The translations under genes were made by a program, and so were the position numbers. Source: Paramoeba atlantica (taxonomy: Eukaryota > Discosea). From it: a DNA stretch of 64,000 nt. The stretch lies in contig CDRNVI010000059.1 in assembly GCA_977017575.1 (NCBI GenBank), forward strand, positions 124,001 through 188,000, written 5' to 3'. A model generated the notes under the pieces. It was not told the origin of the DNA, ran no database searches, and saw only the letters and a list, made by a program, of their open reading frames with translations. Of the stretch, positions 22,143 through 32,871 are shown in pieces (position 1 is the stretch's first letter; every line of letters begins with the position of its first letter).

Positions 22143-22565
22143 ATGGCACGCACCGTAAAGTACTTCTACCGTACCCGAGCCCGGGCCTTCTTTGGTCGTC
22201 TCCCACTGGGTCGTATTGAGAGGGCGCTCGCGATGGAGTACTGCAAGGAGGGCCGCATGCAGCCATGGAGCTACTCGAAGGAACAGGTCCTGGGGGCCCC
22301 GGTGACCTTGTCGGTCGCCTACCAACCCAAACCACTGCGTCTAGTGGGAACCATAATGGACACTTACCGTGATGAGACCCACTTAAACGGCGGTCTGAAA
22401 GTATTTTGCAAGTATGAGGAGACCAACATGATGCTTTGGGTGCCGCTGGCAAATCCAAAGATTAAAGTGGAGATTAGCCCCGCGACAGGGACGTTCGAGC
22501 ATTTTCTAGAGGACAGGGATCGCTGGGATGATGCGTTTATGTCCGGGAAGGCACGGCTGAAGTAA
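22143..22565 (+). CDS. Possible mitochondrial bL19-like ribosomal protein
   Basis: 140 residues from MARTVKYFYR; the frame is open to an ATG at 22026, but the conserved part between the two copies begins here. The N-terminus is basic and aromatic (RTRARAFFGRLPLGRIERAL), fitting a mitochondrial or rRNA-binding segment. The C-terminal half (VTLSVAYQPKPLRLVGTIMD through VPLANPKIKVEI) follows the beta-strand pattern of bL19: a short strand, then GxIxxxRxxxLNxGLxV and a final PLxxPxIKxIEV strand. The identification rests on this pattern only. It sits on the + strand after LRR gene 4, in the same order as the truncated copy at 14777. Confidence 0.4.
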   Translation: MARTVKYFYRTRARAFFGRLPLGRIERALAMEYCKEGRMQPWSYSKEQVLGAPVTLSVAYQPKPLRLVGTIMDTYRDETHLNGGLKVFCKYEETNMMLWVPLANPKIKVEISPATGTFEHFLEDRDRWDDAFMSGKARLK

Positions 22566-22818
22566 GATGCAGCAAACCGACGGTGCAAAGTTCGTCTATT
22601 CGCCACGCTGCTACGGAGGCTCGTTGTTAGTGCATCGACTATAGACCGTAAATTCATAAACCATGCTTAAAGTGTACGCTACACGTCCGAGACACCAAAT
22701 ATTTTAGAGTGCACCAGATCTTTTTTTTCGCAGTTTTGTCATCGTACCTTACATTTAGAGATGTGAAAAGGGAAATTAAACAATCCAAATCATCTTTTAC
22801 TTTTCCCTTTTTTCGATC

Positions 22819-23442
22819 ATGAGCGATTCCCATTCACTCCCCTCTGCAACCGCCTCCACGCCTGTATTCGGTGCCGAAATACCCCAGGTAGAAGCCATGG
22901 CTCGTTTTGTCGGCAAACTTATTAACCCACATAAAACCTGGCAGGTGTCGAATCCGGCATGTTCCTGGCGTGGGGTTCACTGCGACCAACACGGGAAGAT
23001 CTCGGAGATACGCTGGGAAGACGTGCAGACGAAACTCACGGGGGTGTTGCAATGGCCGTATCTCCCACGAACCACAAAGGTGTTTACGCTTTATGTGTAC
23101 TCAGAGGGACGACTACCGCTGACTGGGTCCTTGCCCTGCGGTGCGCTTCCTCCGGGGCTGAACGAGTTTGTCCTAAGTAACACAAATTCGGATGGTGGGT
23201 TGTCTCTGGAAGAGCTGCCGCGGGAGATACGATCGTTCGACGTGCATGACAATAAATTCAGTGGCACAGTTGATCTTCGTGCGCTTCCGGAAACTCTTGA
23301 AGAGTTATTTCTAAACGACAATGGACTTGAAGGGTTGGTAGATGTTACGAAACTTCCAAAGAAGATGAGCGAACTCCATTTATATGCTACCGATCTTGCA
23401 ATTCCGAGCGACATGACTATTCCGGAATGTGTTATGATTTAA
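22819..23442 (+). CDS. LRR family protein 5
   Basis: 207 residues from the ATG at 22819. The N-terminus (MSDSHSLPSATASTPVFG) differs from the others and lacks KVRGA, but the cap follows with AEIPQVEAMARFVGKLI, KTW, CSWRGVHC and an IRW strand. About five LRRs follow, including LRALPETLEELFLNDNGLEG; the first carries a small insertion (YVYSEGRLP). The end is VMI. No membrane segment. Confidence 0.78.
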   Translation: MSDSHSLPSATASTPVFGAEIPQVEAMARFVGKLINPHKTWQVSNPACSWRGVHCDQHGKISEIRWEDVQTKLTGVLQWPYLPRTTKVFTLYVYSEGRLPLTGSLPCGALPPGLNEFVLSNTNSDGGLSLEELPREIRSFDVHDNKFSGTVDLRALPETLEELFLNDNGLEGLVDVTKLPKKMSELHLYATDLAIPSDMTIPECVMI

Positions 23443-23694
23443 CTGAGGGTTGCCATACGCACACTGATTGGTTCGACATCAAAGTTGCGTTCTACGATGT
23501 GTTTCGCGCAGAGCGCGTGTCGTTATGTGTATACTTATGAAATTAGTTTCTTAGACTTGTACAAAGCAATATATGTGTAGGTGTACTTGTTATGTTGTAG
23601 ACCTCCCGACTGGTTACGGGGACGCAAGGCCGCACCAAGGCTGCTTACACCAATGACAAGGCTTTCGCAGTCCCATTGGGAGGGTTGCTCGGAG

Positions 23695-23963
23695 CATTTC
23701 CTACGCTCAATTGTAGATCTGACGATATCTTCCGAACTGATAATCCGTTCTTTAGTTTTTCTATAACAAGCCTACGTAGATCACTGGGTGCACTGCGCAT
23801 AGTGCAATGAAACGCAAAGTAAACAAAGAGAATCTTACTCCATTTGCTATACTTTTTATGCGCAGTACACCCAGTGATCTACGTAGGCTTGTTATAGAAA
23901 AACTAAAGAACGGATTATCAGTTCGGAAGATATCGTCAGATCTACAATTGAGCGTAGGAAATG
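23695..23963. repeat. 107-bp near-perfect inverted repeat in a Tc1 element
   Basis: Arms 23695-23801 and 23857-23963 are complementary with one mismatch, separated by 55 bp. The right arm codes for residues about 18-52 of the Tc1 transposase N-terminus (the helix-turn-helix); the left arm is an inverted copy upstream of the start. Transcription of the region would give a long hairpin RNA. Confidence 0.9.
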
Positions 23964-24716
23964 TAAGTAATATTAATAAAAAATACCTTCCCAACTTAGT
24001 TAAGAAACAAAAAACAGGTCGCCCTCGCAAGCTTACCGAGGCATGCTCGAATCGCGTCCGCCGCCTTATCACCAGCGGAGGAAGGATGCAGTCGCTACTA
24101 GTAAACGGTTAAGAGATGAGGGAGTTGCAGGTATTTGACCTCAAACCATTCGGGTTTCCCTTCGGAAGCGTGGTTTGAAGGGGAAGAAGAAATTGCGGAA
24201 GCCCCACCTCACGAAGCGTCACAAAGCTCTACGTCTTGCTTTTGCAAAGAAGTACGGGCATTGGACGCACGCCGACTGGAGCCGTGTGCTCTTTACCGAT
24301 GAAAGTCAGATCTGCCGTTTTGAGTCGAATGGCGGCCGGTGGGCGTGGGTGAGCTTTGGGGAAGCACTTTCAGAGCGAAATACTCACAGCACCGTGAAGT
24401 ACGGTGGAGGATCCATCATGGTATGGGGGTGTATGATGGCTCACGGCGTGGGCCAATTATGTGTCCTAAACCGGCCCCCACAGTCTCCCGATTTAAATCC
24501 CATAGAGCACCTATGGGGCGAGCTCAAAAAGTCAACTGCGAATCACCCAGATCCTCCGGTAGGAATGTTGGAACTTTGGGAACGCGCCTAAAAAGCGTGG
24601 GCAGACCTTCCTCCGAGTGCATGTCTTCCTCTTGTCCGCAGCATGCCCCGTCGTTTAAGGGCAGTAATTAGGGCGAAGGGGGGACTTACGAAGTATTAAG
24701 CTTTGGTCATTTTGGT
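23807..24716 (+). pseudogene. Tc1-like transposase, frameshifted and internally deleted
   Basis: The start MKRKVNKENLTPFAILFMRS leads into an HTH (LSVRKISSDLQLSVGNVSNI) and a GRPRKL hinge, ending at a stop at 24112. A second frame (24175-24591) has LFTDESQICRFESNGGRW with the first catalytic Asp, YGGGSIMVWGCMM, then jumps to PPQSPDLNPIEHLW with the catalytic Glu. The segment holding the second Asp (DNxPxH) is deleted. The usual C-terminal SMPRRLRAVI follows in another frame near 24640. At least two frame breaks plus the deletion make it inactive. Confidence 0.85.
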
Positions 24717-25196
24717 TTGGTAAGGGTGAAGTAAGACAAAGTTTTGGTCAAAAAAAAATAATCTCAAAAAAGTGAAAAAAGTGTTCAAGTGTTGGTCTCG
24801 CATTATATCTTTCATAGTCTTTTATAGTAAGATCGTTGATGAAGTCTAAGTACGTGGGAATGTAAGCACTACTCCAGCCTACACTACTATAATATACTAC
24901 TGCATTATCCTCTACATCTCTTTTGTAAAATATAAAAGCATTAAAATTTGTGAAAACATTTGAACACTTTTGTTAGTTACTGTAGTTATGAAGTTAGTTT
25001 CTTAGAGTTGTACAAAGCACGCCTCTTTTTTAAAAAAATAGCCAATATTTTTACGGCGCTTTCCACGCACAGTAATGCCCCGAAGAAATTTTCCTTGGCA
25101 TTTAGGCTATAGCCCTATTAAAAGGGGGTCACGTGTAGCCCTTCAATAGTATTCCATAGTGGAGGGCTGGTATAAATTACAAATTGTTTTTTCATC
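24717..25196. other. A+T-rich spacer
   Basis: It contains GTTATGAAGTTAGTTTCTTAGA followed by TTGTACAAAGCA (about 24984-25018), which nearly repeats 23535-23567 downstream of LRR gene 5. The two direct repeats bracket the Tc1 pseudogene. No gene seen. Confidence 0.45.
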
Positions 25197-25724
25197 ATGT
25201 ACTGCATTTCTTTCCGCTTTGCGGGCGTGTCTCGAGCAGGTAAGGTACGTGGCGGCACCTTGCCGCAAGAATACATTTTATGGCAGAATTTAGGTAATGC
25301 GGTTCATAAAGAGACATCCTGGACCAGTCAGACGCCAACCTCTAAATGGAAGTATGTTTCATGCAATGCCCACAACGAAGTAACTCACTTGCTATGGTCA
25401 TTTGACTTACTTTTGTCCGAATGTCAGACACTTCAGGGTAAGCTCGTTTGGGAAAATATGCCTCGCACATTGTTGCATTTCGAAGCTAAGTATCAGGCAT
25501 TGTCTGGCCGCGGGATGTGTGCATTCGCGCATCACGTTTTCTCGCGCTTTATCATTTCAAAAGAGCTCTGCATCCTGAATACTACCTCAAAAAATACCTA
25601 CACCGGACCCACTATTTTCGATCGTTTGGCGCCAACCTCCAGGTACTGTCTACACCCCCGCCATTGCAGAGGGGGTGGTCGAGGGGTCACCACCAGTGAC
25701 CTTGCAAAAGTCTTCTGTGGGTAA
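25197..25724 (+). pseudogene. LRR family member 6, truncated
   Basis: The first 105 codons are a normal family start: MYCISFRFAGVS, AGKVRGGTLPQEYILWQNL, TSWTSQTPTSKWKYVSCN, LLWSFDLL and a first LRR ending ALSGR. At about 25512 the homology ends and the frame runs 70 codons into unrelated sequence with no repeats. The cap also lacks the first Cys (TSKW). It is probably a 3'-truncated gene joined to foreign DNA. The upstream flank TTTTTTCATC before the ATG is intact. Confidence 0.7.
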
Positions 25725-27473
25725 CACAGGTTGCACTGGGTAGCACAGCGCACACAATATCACACTGGGTAACTGCAGTATCTCCATAGAGAGAACTATG
25801 AAATCGTAAACAGCAAAGCAGAAATAAGAGAAAGTAAATAGACTTCTAGGCCTGACAATAAACCAATAGGAGAGATCAATTGAGAAATTCGAAATAGTCG
25901 TAGGCTTTATTTCATTTAGGAATTTTGAGCATGGCGTTTGCGCGAGGTCGGGATTGGTGTCCCTTTTTCGGTGCAACTTTCGATGTCCTCTATTTCTTTA
26001 AAAGTCCCGTCCATGTTGGCCTTCGTCAGTGTCTCAAAGATTTCTAATTGGATGTAGTGGAGGAGAACCGTTTTCATCGCGCGGTCAAAACGGAGCTTGG
26101 AAGAGTGCAAGGTATGCACTAAACGGATCGTACATGCCATTAGTCAAGGATTCTTCCTGGAGTTTGAGCTTAGGTTCCGTCATGAGGACCAATGACTCAG
26201 GATTTTCAATGCGGAGTTTCCCTTCGGTATAGTCCTCGCGCATTTGGTCACAAGCTATAAAAGGGGTCTTTCGTGCTGCGAGAATTTTACACCGATACCC
26301 CAATGAAGCCTTCAGACGCTTGAAGCTCAATCCAAAGCTTCTTACATAGATCAGCAGGGTTCAAGGCCCTTTCATCAGTAGGGTTCAAGATGCCTTTCTT
26401 TCCGGAGATTCCATTGCCGCTGAGTTTACTTGCCCTGCAGGAGGATTAGCTTTCGTTATATCCACATGGTCGTTTACCTGCTTCAATAGAGTTTAAAAGC
26501 GAGCGACGTCTTCCGGAGACCAAGAAAGCCGAGCAGCAATCGCATTACAAAAATTTAGTCGCGATGGTTCTTCGCTTGACATGTCTAGGATCATTTCAAT
26601 GCTTTGAAAAAATTGGCTACACAAGGTATCTAAAATGCGGCAAGCAGTGGGAGTGAGCATTAAAACATTGATCTCCGTTGCCAAAAGCGAGTCGGGTAAC
26701 GCCCCCTGAATTCATACCAGGAAAAAATCCGCCTATATTTTTCCCACCATGTGCTGTATTCGTAACGCGCGGCGTATGGGCGGGATTGTTGATTACGTGT
26801 GGCGTAGGGGTAGCAGGAACTTAGTCGAATTGCGACTTCAGTACGACAAAAAATAATTATCATGCTTGGAGAACAACTTGCTCTGCCGGTACGAGCGATA
26901 TTTCCAGGAAAAGATTCTTCCACATGACAAGTAAACACCGTGCACGGGAAGATTAGGAAGGAGGGCCTTAAGTTATGGGCATAAATTCTATGGAAAGAAC
27001 TGCGTTTAGTCTAAAAGAAAATCCCACCGCTTCGCGGCAGGATGGTCGAATACTTGGTCCGCAGAATATGGCAGGATTGGCGGTTGCCTCCCTTCTCAGA
27101 GCGCGAACGAGGGCCTGCGTGCTAGAAATATGTGAAAGGGTGCCGACGATCATTTGCTCGTTCGTCCGGCGGAGGCAAATTTAAACAGAATGACGTTTTT
27201 GATAAAATTTAGTTTTTCTTAATACATCCATATGTACATGTTCACCTACATGTACGCCTTCGCAATACGATGTATGTACACATCCACACGTACTGTCAGT
27301 AAAATACCGAGGGGTATGGTAAGCTGGTTTATTCCCGCTAGCATACAACGTAGAATACGTAATTAATAGCCTTTCAAATCGCAAAGATTAAAGTCATTAG
27401 AGAAGTATGATTATGATCTGTTGACAGCTTAATTCAATATTAAGCCTCAACTCCTCCCCTTTGTTGGTGTGCT
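25725..27473. other. Spacer with minus-strand ORF remnants
   Basis: Minus frames at 26684-26493 (MATEINVLMLTPTACRILDT), 26330-26085 (MSFKRLKASLGYRCKILAAR) and 26140-25916 (continuing to SRKRHAQNS) are consecutive and overlapping. They look like one decayed gene of about 250 residues, opposite to all host genes, hence probably a mobile-element protein; I do not recognise it. 27000-27050 has another CCGCTTCGCGG hairpin. 27200-27310 is rich in ACATGTACxT / TGTACATG palindromic motifs. Confidence 0.4.
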
Positions 27474-29459
27474 ATGACGGAATGCAAGGATTTCAGTATT
27501 CGTCGGGGAGTAGAAATTCTCCCTTTCGGTTACCAAATGTGTATCATTGTGTTGCTACCTATTCTTTTCAGGTACGGGTGGTACGTCGTTCAAGATTATC
27601 CGAATGTCTCTGTAAGGCTTGACTATTTGATCAATCCGATAGACCTTCGTCCGATGCTAAAAGTCACGTGGATTTTCGACCTTTTAGAACGTCTCTCTCT
27701 TCATGAGGTGCTTATCTGCACATTCATGGGTAGTTTTCTTCTTCATCGGGCTCTACAACGCAGAAAAGAGTTATCTGATGTTTTATTGCAGGCTGTAGAT
27801 TCCCCTGGAGAGGTGTCCGTTGCCACTCGATTGCTCTATTTGACTTTGACGTCTCACTTGCTGAGATACCTTACACATAGAGAGATGTTACGTTCCCCTC
27901 TGGAAGAATGGGGCTATTCTAACCAAGAAAATGCTTGCGAATCTTTCGACGTGGAAGAATACTTTCCCAGTCTTGACTCTTACATTGGACCCCTTAGTCA
28001 ATATCCAGAAAGCTTCATCCGTCACATTTCAGCAATCGGATGTGTCATGCTGGTTCCATGTACTGGGATTCTAAGTTCAATCGCATTTTCGCTCTTGGCA
28101 GCCACACTGTACGGATTATTGCGTCACGGTTTACACATGTCTGAAAGGCATAATCTCTTACGGTTCTGGCTGCATTGTAGCTTTTTTAACGCCATCTACG
28201 AAGTCGCATTATTTTTTCTGTCCAGTCCAGTAAACTCATTGATTGAAGAGGTCAGCGATAGTGAAAGCCTTCCAGCAATCGTGCACCCAACATGGGGTTG
28301 GTATGAAACAATAGTTATCAGTTTCCCTATTGTATTTCAACTGTGGTACAATTATCGTTTTGGTCCCAATTGCGCAGAAGTTGAAGACACAGGCGACGAT
28401 GGAAAGGTAAATGAGGACTCCCCACAGTCAACTCTCGCGAAAACGGAGAACGCGGTTGAAACGGATTATTTAGCTTACCCCACGGATAATGCCTTCCCCA
28501 TTAGGTCATTGGAGCCCACATCGGTTTCTGATAGCGAGTACCCCACAACTCAGTGTCCTGAACAACCCATGCCCCCTATCCGCGTATTGGATGCCTTTTA
28601 TTCTTTATGGCAGTTCATGCGGTGTACTCTGGTTGCGTACTTTACTACCGCACTCGTTGTCCTGATATTTTCAGCTGTCACCGTTTTGTTGCCCTTTGTG
28701 ACAGGATTCATCTACGTTATTTTTCTGTTTGTTTGGTATCCTGCTGCTTTATGTGTTCTAAACATGGACTTCATTGTGGTAGCGAGTGGTTGCGTTAGCT
28801 TAGCTCTGCAATTTGTTTTGCAGCTCCGATCGATCGATACTTGCTTGTGTTTCATTTTACTCTTGCTTGTCACGGTACTCTTTGCGGAACTCGTTCACCT
28901 TGCAAGAGGGCTACACACCCATTATTCCCTTTTTATTGTTTTCGAATGTTTCATCGCTTTCCCGTTAGTGTTAAGCTGGACAACTTCAGTATTCAAGGAG
29001 TATTCTGTTCTGCCGTTCTTAAAAGAGAGTATAGGAATGGTTCCTTTTCCAATGGAATGTTCGGCTGAGTCCTCTTTAATGTTAAACTTCTTGTACATTT
29101 ACAGCGCTATTTTGGGCCTTCTTACCTTTGTACACGTACTTAGTTCATATTTCCTCAGGCTCCCGCAATTTCCTACCTATACATTTCTAAAGAAGGAGCT
29201 GTCGATATCACTCCTCAAAGTGATTTGTATGTCACTGTTATGTACAGGGTTTGCGTATTTTTCGCAATATTTTTCGCAATATGTGTTTTCGATTCCTGAT
29301 CTCGGAATCTTGCTTCTGAATATATGCCACGGCTTTATGTTGCTAGGCATACAAAGAGAAAGACAAGAAGATATCCGCAATGCACTTTCCCGTATGTGTG
29401 GATACCATCGAGCACCTTCATCTCGAAGTCATCAAATGCACTACTCCGAACTCATGTAA
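27474..29459 (+). CDS. Multi-pass membrane protein of unknown function
   Basis: 661 residues. Hydrophobic segments lie near residues 18-35, 75-90, 185-215, 235-255, 280-295, 385-425, 425-460, 460-480, 500-510, 540-565 and 575-630, giving roughly 10-12 membrane spans. The region around 305-375 is a polar, acidic loop (DTGDDGKVNEDSPQ) that probably faces the cytosol. The C-terminus is basic and Ser/His-rich (YHRAPSSRSHQMHYSELM). No transporter or enzyme motif is recognised. A CCTCCCCTTTG tract lies just before the ATG. It is a single long intact frame on the host strand between LRR genes. Confidence 0.7.
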   Translation: MTECKDFSIRRGVEILPFGYQMCIIVLLPILFRYGWYVVQDYPNVSVRLDYLINPIDLRPMLKVTWIFDLLERLSLHEVLICTFMGSFLLHRALQRRKELSDVLLQAVDSPGEVSVATRLLYLTLTSHLLRYLTHREMLRSPLEEWGYSNQENACESFDVEEYFPSLDSYIGPLSQYPESFIRHISAIGCVMLVPCTGILSSIAFSLLAATLYGLLRHGLHMSERHNLLRFWLHCSFFNAIYEVALFFLSSPVNSLIEEVSDSESLPAIVHPTWGWYETIVISFPIVFQLWYNYRFGPNCAEVEDTGDDGKVNEDSPQSTLAKTENAVETDYLAYPTDNAFPIRSLEPTSVSDSEYPTTQCPEQPMPPIRVLDAFYSLWQFMRCTLVAYFTTALVVLIFSAVTVLLPFVTGFIYVIFLFVWYPAALCVLNMDFIVVASGCVSLALQFVLQLRSIDTCLCFILLLLVTVLFAELVHLARGLHTHYSLFIVFECFIAFPLVLSWTTSVFKEYSVLPFLKESIGMVPFPMECSAESSLMLNFLYIYSAILGLLTFVHVLSSYFLRLPQFPTYTFLKKELSISLLKVICMSLLCTGFAYFSQYFSQYVFSIPDLGILLLNICHGFMLLGIQRERQEDIRNALSRMCGYHRAPSSRSHQMHYSELM

Positions 29460-29824
29460 AACTGGATTGTATTTTCGCATTTATCAGGAAAATGGGGTCC
29501 ATAATTATGGCGTGCACTTTTTACCGCGGTGATGCGCACTTTTGACTGATGCGAATGACGGAATATCATATCGCCACGAAAATCCCATATGAACGAAAAT
29601 CCACGTATGGAACGTATTGAGCGATTTTGATACTATTATGACGCAAAAGTACAATAGCATTCCTCCACTATGTACAGGATTATTCTTTGTATAATACAAG
29701 AAACTTTACACACAAAGTCAGTGTATTTTATACTTTATGTAACTCCTGACAAATAATGAGGTAAATTCAAAAGTTAAGAAAGAAATCCGTGTAGTTTGTC
29801 TCTGTTTTTACACCTTTCCCCGTC
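29460..29824. other. Intergenic region
   Basis: 365 bp, A+T-rich, with a short tract GTCTCTGTTTTTACACCTTTCC before the next start. No gene or repeat recognised. Confidence 0.4.
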
Positions 29825-30544
29825 ATGATCACACCACGTTTTATCGCCCAGGATCCGCACCGTCGCGCTGCCAAGGTCCGTGGTGCCTCTCTCCCCCAGG
29901 AAGTCCTACTCTCCCAACTTATACACAACATCTCGTATTGCCCCGAAGCTTGGAATTCAACAAACTCGGTTCACGCGTGGCCGGGTGTCATGACCGATAT
30001 TGCCGGGGATGTGCTATGGCTGGAATGGGGAGCTATGGGACTCGACGGGACTCTGGCCTGGGAGGCGCTACCCCAAAGTCTCGCAAAGGTGGATCTCACG
30101 GGAAACTTCCTCAAGGGGGAGGTACCATTAGAAGTTCTACCCCGCGATCTACAAGATTTTCATATTGCGAAGAATTCCTTTCACGGTGATCTGTGTATCG
30201 CCGAGCTTCCACGCACATTGCAAGTGCTGGATGTCTCGGATAACTGCTTCGGCGGTACGCTTTCCTTGGAGGCGTTACCTCCGACACTAACGCATGCATA
30301 TGTTAGTATGAACCAGTTTACTGGGGTAGTAAACGTCGAAGCCTTGCCTTCGACTCTTCAAGATCTCTATTTAGGTGGAAACGACTTTTTTGGAACACTT
30401 GATCTCCGCTCCGCAAATCCCGGGACTGTCATCAATCTCTCGGTTAACCGATTTGACACGATTCTTCTAACAAAGGAAAATAAAGCGAGTTTTTATATTG
30501 GCACTCAACCGCGCGGTCTGAAAATAGTTGAATATGAAGGGTAG
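29825..30544 (+). CDS. LRR family protein 7
   Basis: 239 residues from MITPRFIAQDPHRRA. The cap has KVRGASLPQEVLLSQLI, EAWNSTNSVHAWPGVMTD (both cap cysteines replaced) and LEWGAMGL. About six well-formed LRRs follow (LEALPPTLTHAYVSMNQFTG, VEALPSTLQDLYLGGNDFFG) and a basic tail (TQPRGLKIVEYEG). This member shows the family repeat most regularly. Loss of the Cys pair suggests the cap disulfide is not essential, or that this protein is not exported. Confidence 0.82.
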   Translation: MITPRFIAQDPHRRAAKVRGASLPQEVLLSQLIHNISYCPEAWNSTNSVHAWPGVMTDIAGDVLWLEWGAMGLDGTLAWEALPQSLAKVDLTGNFLKGEVPLEVLPRDLQDFHIAKNSFHGDLCIAELPRTLQVLDVSDNCFGGTLSLEALPPTLTHAYVSMNQFTGVVNVEALPSTLQDLYLGGNDFFGTLDLRSANPGTVINLSVNRFDTILLTKENKASFYIGTQPRGLKIVEYEG

Positions 30545-32064
30545 GAGGTCAAGATGAGATGTTTATCGCGTTGGTTATATAACTACCGCTCTGACCTCAA
30601 TTATTGAAAATGAATAAAAATCGTGCAAAAATGAAGAGGAACTCAGTAACTCATGCATGTACCGTAGACCCCACCGAGTAATAGACCCCACCCCCCCAGT
30701 AACAAGGATTTGACCCTTTTTCGGCTGACGCCCAGTAACAAGGATTTGTCTAGGGAGGGTCGTTGGAGGGGGGGTCTCGACGGGTGGGGGTGGCTGGGCG
30801 GGGTGAGGGCGGTTGCGAGGAAGCGAATGGCGTGTTTGCGGGGTTGGATGGGCTGAAAATCAACGCACTCATTAACAAAAAAGTCCTTTTTCACTCAAAA
30901 AGTATACCCCCCAATAACAAGGATGTCGTCATTTTGGCCCAAAATCGATTCTATTACTGGGGGATATACGTTAAATGTATATTGTCGAAAGTACCGTGCG
31001 TTACTTAATTGCTCTTAATTACCGTTTTTTCCTAATTGCGGTTAATCTATTTAAGATTCAATTAACATTTTCGCCATCCAACGCGGCAACGCTCACATGC
31101 TGAGAGCGGCCTCAGGGGAGCAGGACGGTGGGCGGCGCGGGTAAAGGGGGCTTTGTGGTGACTGTATTTCTCTGAACATTTTTATTTGCCGACCAATATA
31201 TTTTTTATGCGCCATGTGACCGGAATATCAGGATGCAGAAAGCCTCCTGGGCGAAGAATAGATCGACTGGCATTCCTCGTGCAATGTGGAATGCGCCAAC
31301 ATGTTGCGACACAGTATCAGATAAATGTATTACGAGGGGCTTGGGAACATTATAGCTCAGATTATGACTTAAACCGGGGGTCAGTCTAATATTAGGATTG
31401 GAAATGCTAATATTAAGATTGGAAAGATGCTAATACTAAGATTGGACACGAATCTTAATATTAAAGTGACATCTTAAAGTGTCCAAAAAATGAATCTTAA
31501 TATTAAAGTGTCGTCATTTTTACAGTATTTACTGTATTTTGATGCGAATCTGAGGGCTACGGGGAACGCAACGATGATGCGGATACCACTAGGAGAAAGC
31601 GGCAACGAACTTTCGAATCTAGCGGGTATAAGATGCACGATATTGATGATTCATTGTTATCGTTTCATTGACATTGAAATTCGTTGCGGTCAATGTATAC
31701 CCGATTTTCCCTATTTACGGAATTTCTTAATTTCGGTTAACCGATTTTAGGTTAAATTTTAATAAAATCAACGAAACTTTCACCGTTAACCGTAATTAAG
31801 AAATTCCGTAATTACCGTAGAAACTTCAATTAAGGGTAATTAATTAAGGGTAATTAGAATTAAAGCAACTTTAATTAAGGCAATAATTAATGTTTTGTCA
31901 TTTTGCGGCAACAATTAGGAAAAATGCAATTTAATAATTCCGTCTCAGATTTCTCCTTTCAATAGTCGTTCAATGATTTTTAGCTTGCGCGCAGAAGGTA
32001 CGCAAGTAGCCCAAACGGTTGCGGTGACGACTCGAAAAAATAACTTATCCGAAATTTTAATGCA
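30545..32064. other. Repeat-rich spacer, no gene
   Basis: 30690-30830 is G/C-rich and related to 35555-35690 (repeat family listed separately). 31010-31080 and 31715-31890 are packed with TTAATTACCG / GGTTAACCG motifs in both orientations, suggesting a decayed inverted-repeat element of about 0.9 kb. 31388-31510 has three TAATATTAAGATTGGA units and inverted AATCTTAATATTAAAGTG units. Confidence 0.45.
30690..30830. repeat. Dispersed repeat, copy A
   Basis: It holds two CCCAGTAACAAGGATTTG units around TTTTTCGGCTGACG and then GGGGGTGGCTGGGCGGGGTG. The same order of motifs recurs at 35555-35690. No coding potential; possibly a MITE family. Confidence 0.55.
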
Positions 32065-32439
32065 CCAGATCGCACTGCTGGTTCTCTTGTCCCCGGAATT
32101 ACAGAGCTAGCCGCAGGAGAACGTACCAGAATTTGGACAGACGGCGCTCGTCACAATATTCGTCTCGGGCAGAACTACAAGTGGGAAAGCGTCAACCACC
32201 GTCAACAGTGGGTCACAGAGGAAGGTGTGCACACAAACACTGTGGAGTGTGCGAACTCAATCGTCAAGAAGCGTTCAAAGCGTGAAGGTGGTGTGTTGGA
32301 CAGGAAAGCCGCCCGGAGAGAAGATCTGGTACAGGCCTACGCAGAGCAAGGAAGCGGAAGTTTGAAGTGTAATGGGGGGGATGCTTTGTTGCGCGTGCTT
32401 GAAATTTTAAAAGACCATTGCGCTTGCGTATATGTATAG
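32065..32439 (+). pseudogene. Merlin/ISXO2-type transposase fragment
   Basis: The frame reads ITELAAGERTRIWTDGARHN, then YKWESVNHRQQWV and EEGVHTNTVECANSIVKKRS. This is the C-terminal half of a DDE_Tnp_IS1595 (ISXO2-like) transposase: Asp in WTDGA, the NH pair, and the diagnostic HTNTVEC block that carries the last acidic residue. It ends with a normal stop after a hydrophobic tail. The N-terminal half is missing. A second fragment of the family lies at 62174-62440. Confidence 0.75.
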
Positions 32440-32870
32440 TGTCCGCTTTTTAAGTCCAAAGTTGTCAGTGATTACACATTTTTTGAGCAATTTTTGAACA
32501 GATTTATGAAAAAAACGAAAAAATCGAATTTTGCTTCAGTTTAGCCCCTTTCAATGATCGTTTTAGCTTTTCTCTCACACAGTTGAACTGGTTGACGACC
32601 ATAAAGGGGGGCAAAACAGGCGAAACTCGTCTAGAAAAGTTCAAAAAACACGATAAATGATCAGAAATTGAACATTTTTAACATAAATGTGATATTTATG
32701 CTACAAACGACAGTATTTACATAGAATTTTTTCGGGCTTTTAGAGGGCTGAAACCACCTGGGTTTGCCTAGGTTTGCCTGGGTTCGCTAATTTTCTATAT
32801 TGTATTAGGCAACTCAGTTTCTTCCTTGACGAAAAGCACAGTGTATTCTTTGTGCTTTTTTCGCAAAATA
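32440..32870. other. A+T-rich spacer
   Basis: About 430 bp between the Merlin remnant and the next frame. A TTTGCCTAGGTTTGCCTGGGTT direct repeat at 32760-32785 is the only structure noticed. Confidence 0.4.
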
Positions 32871-32871
32871 A

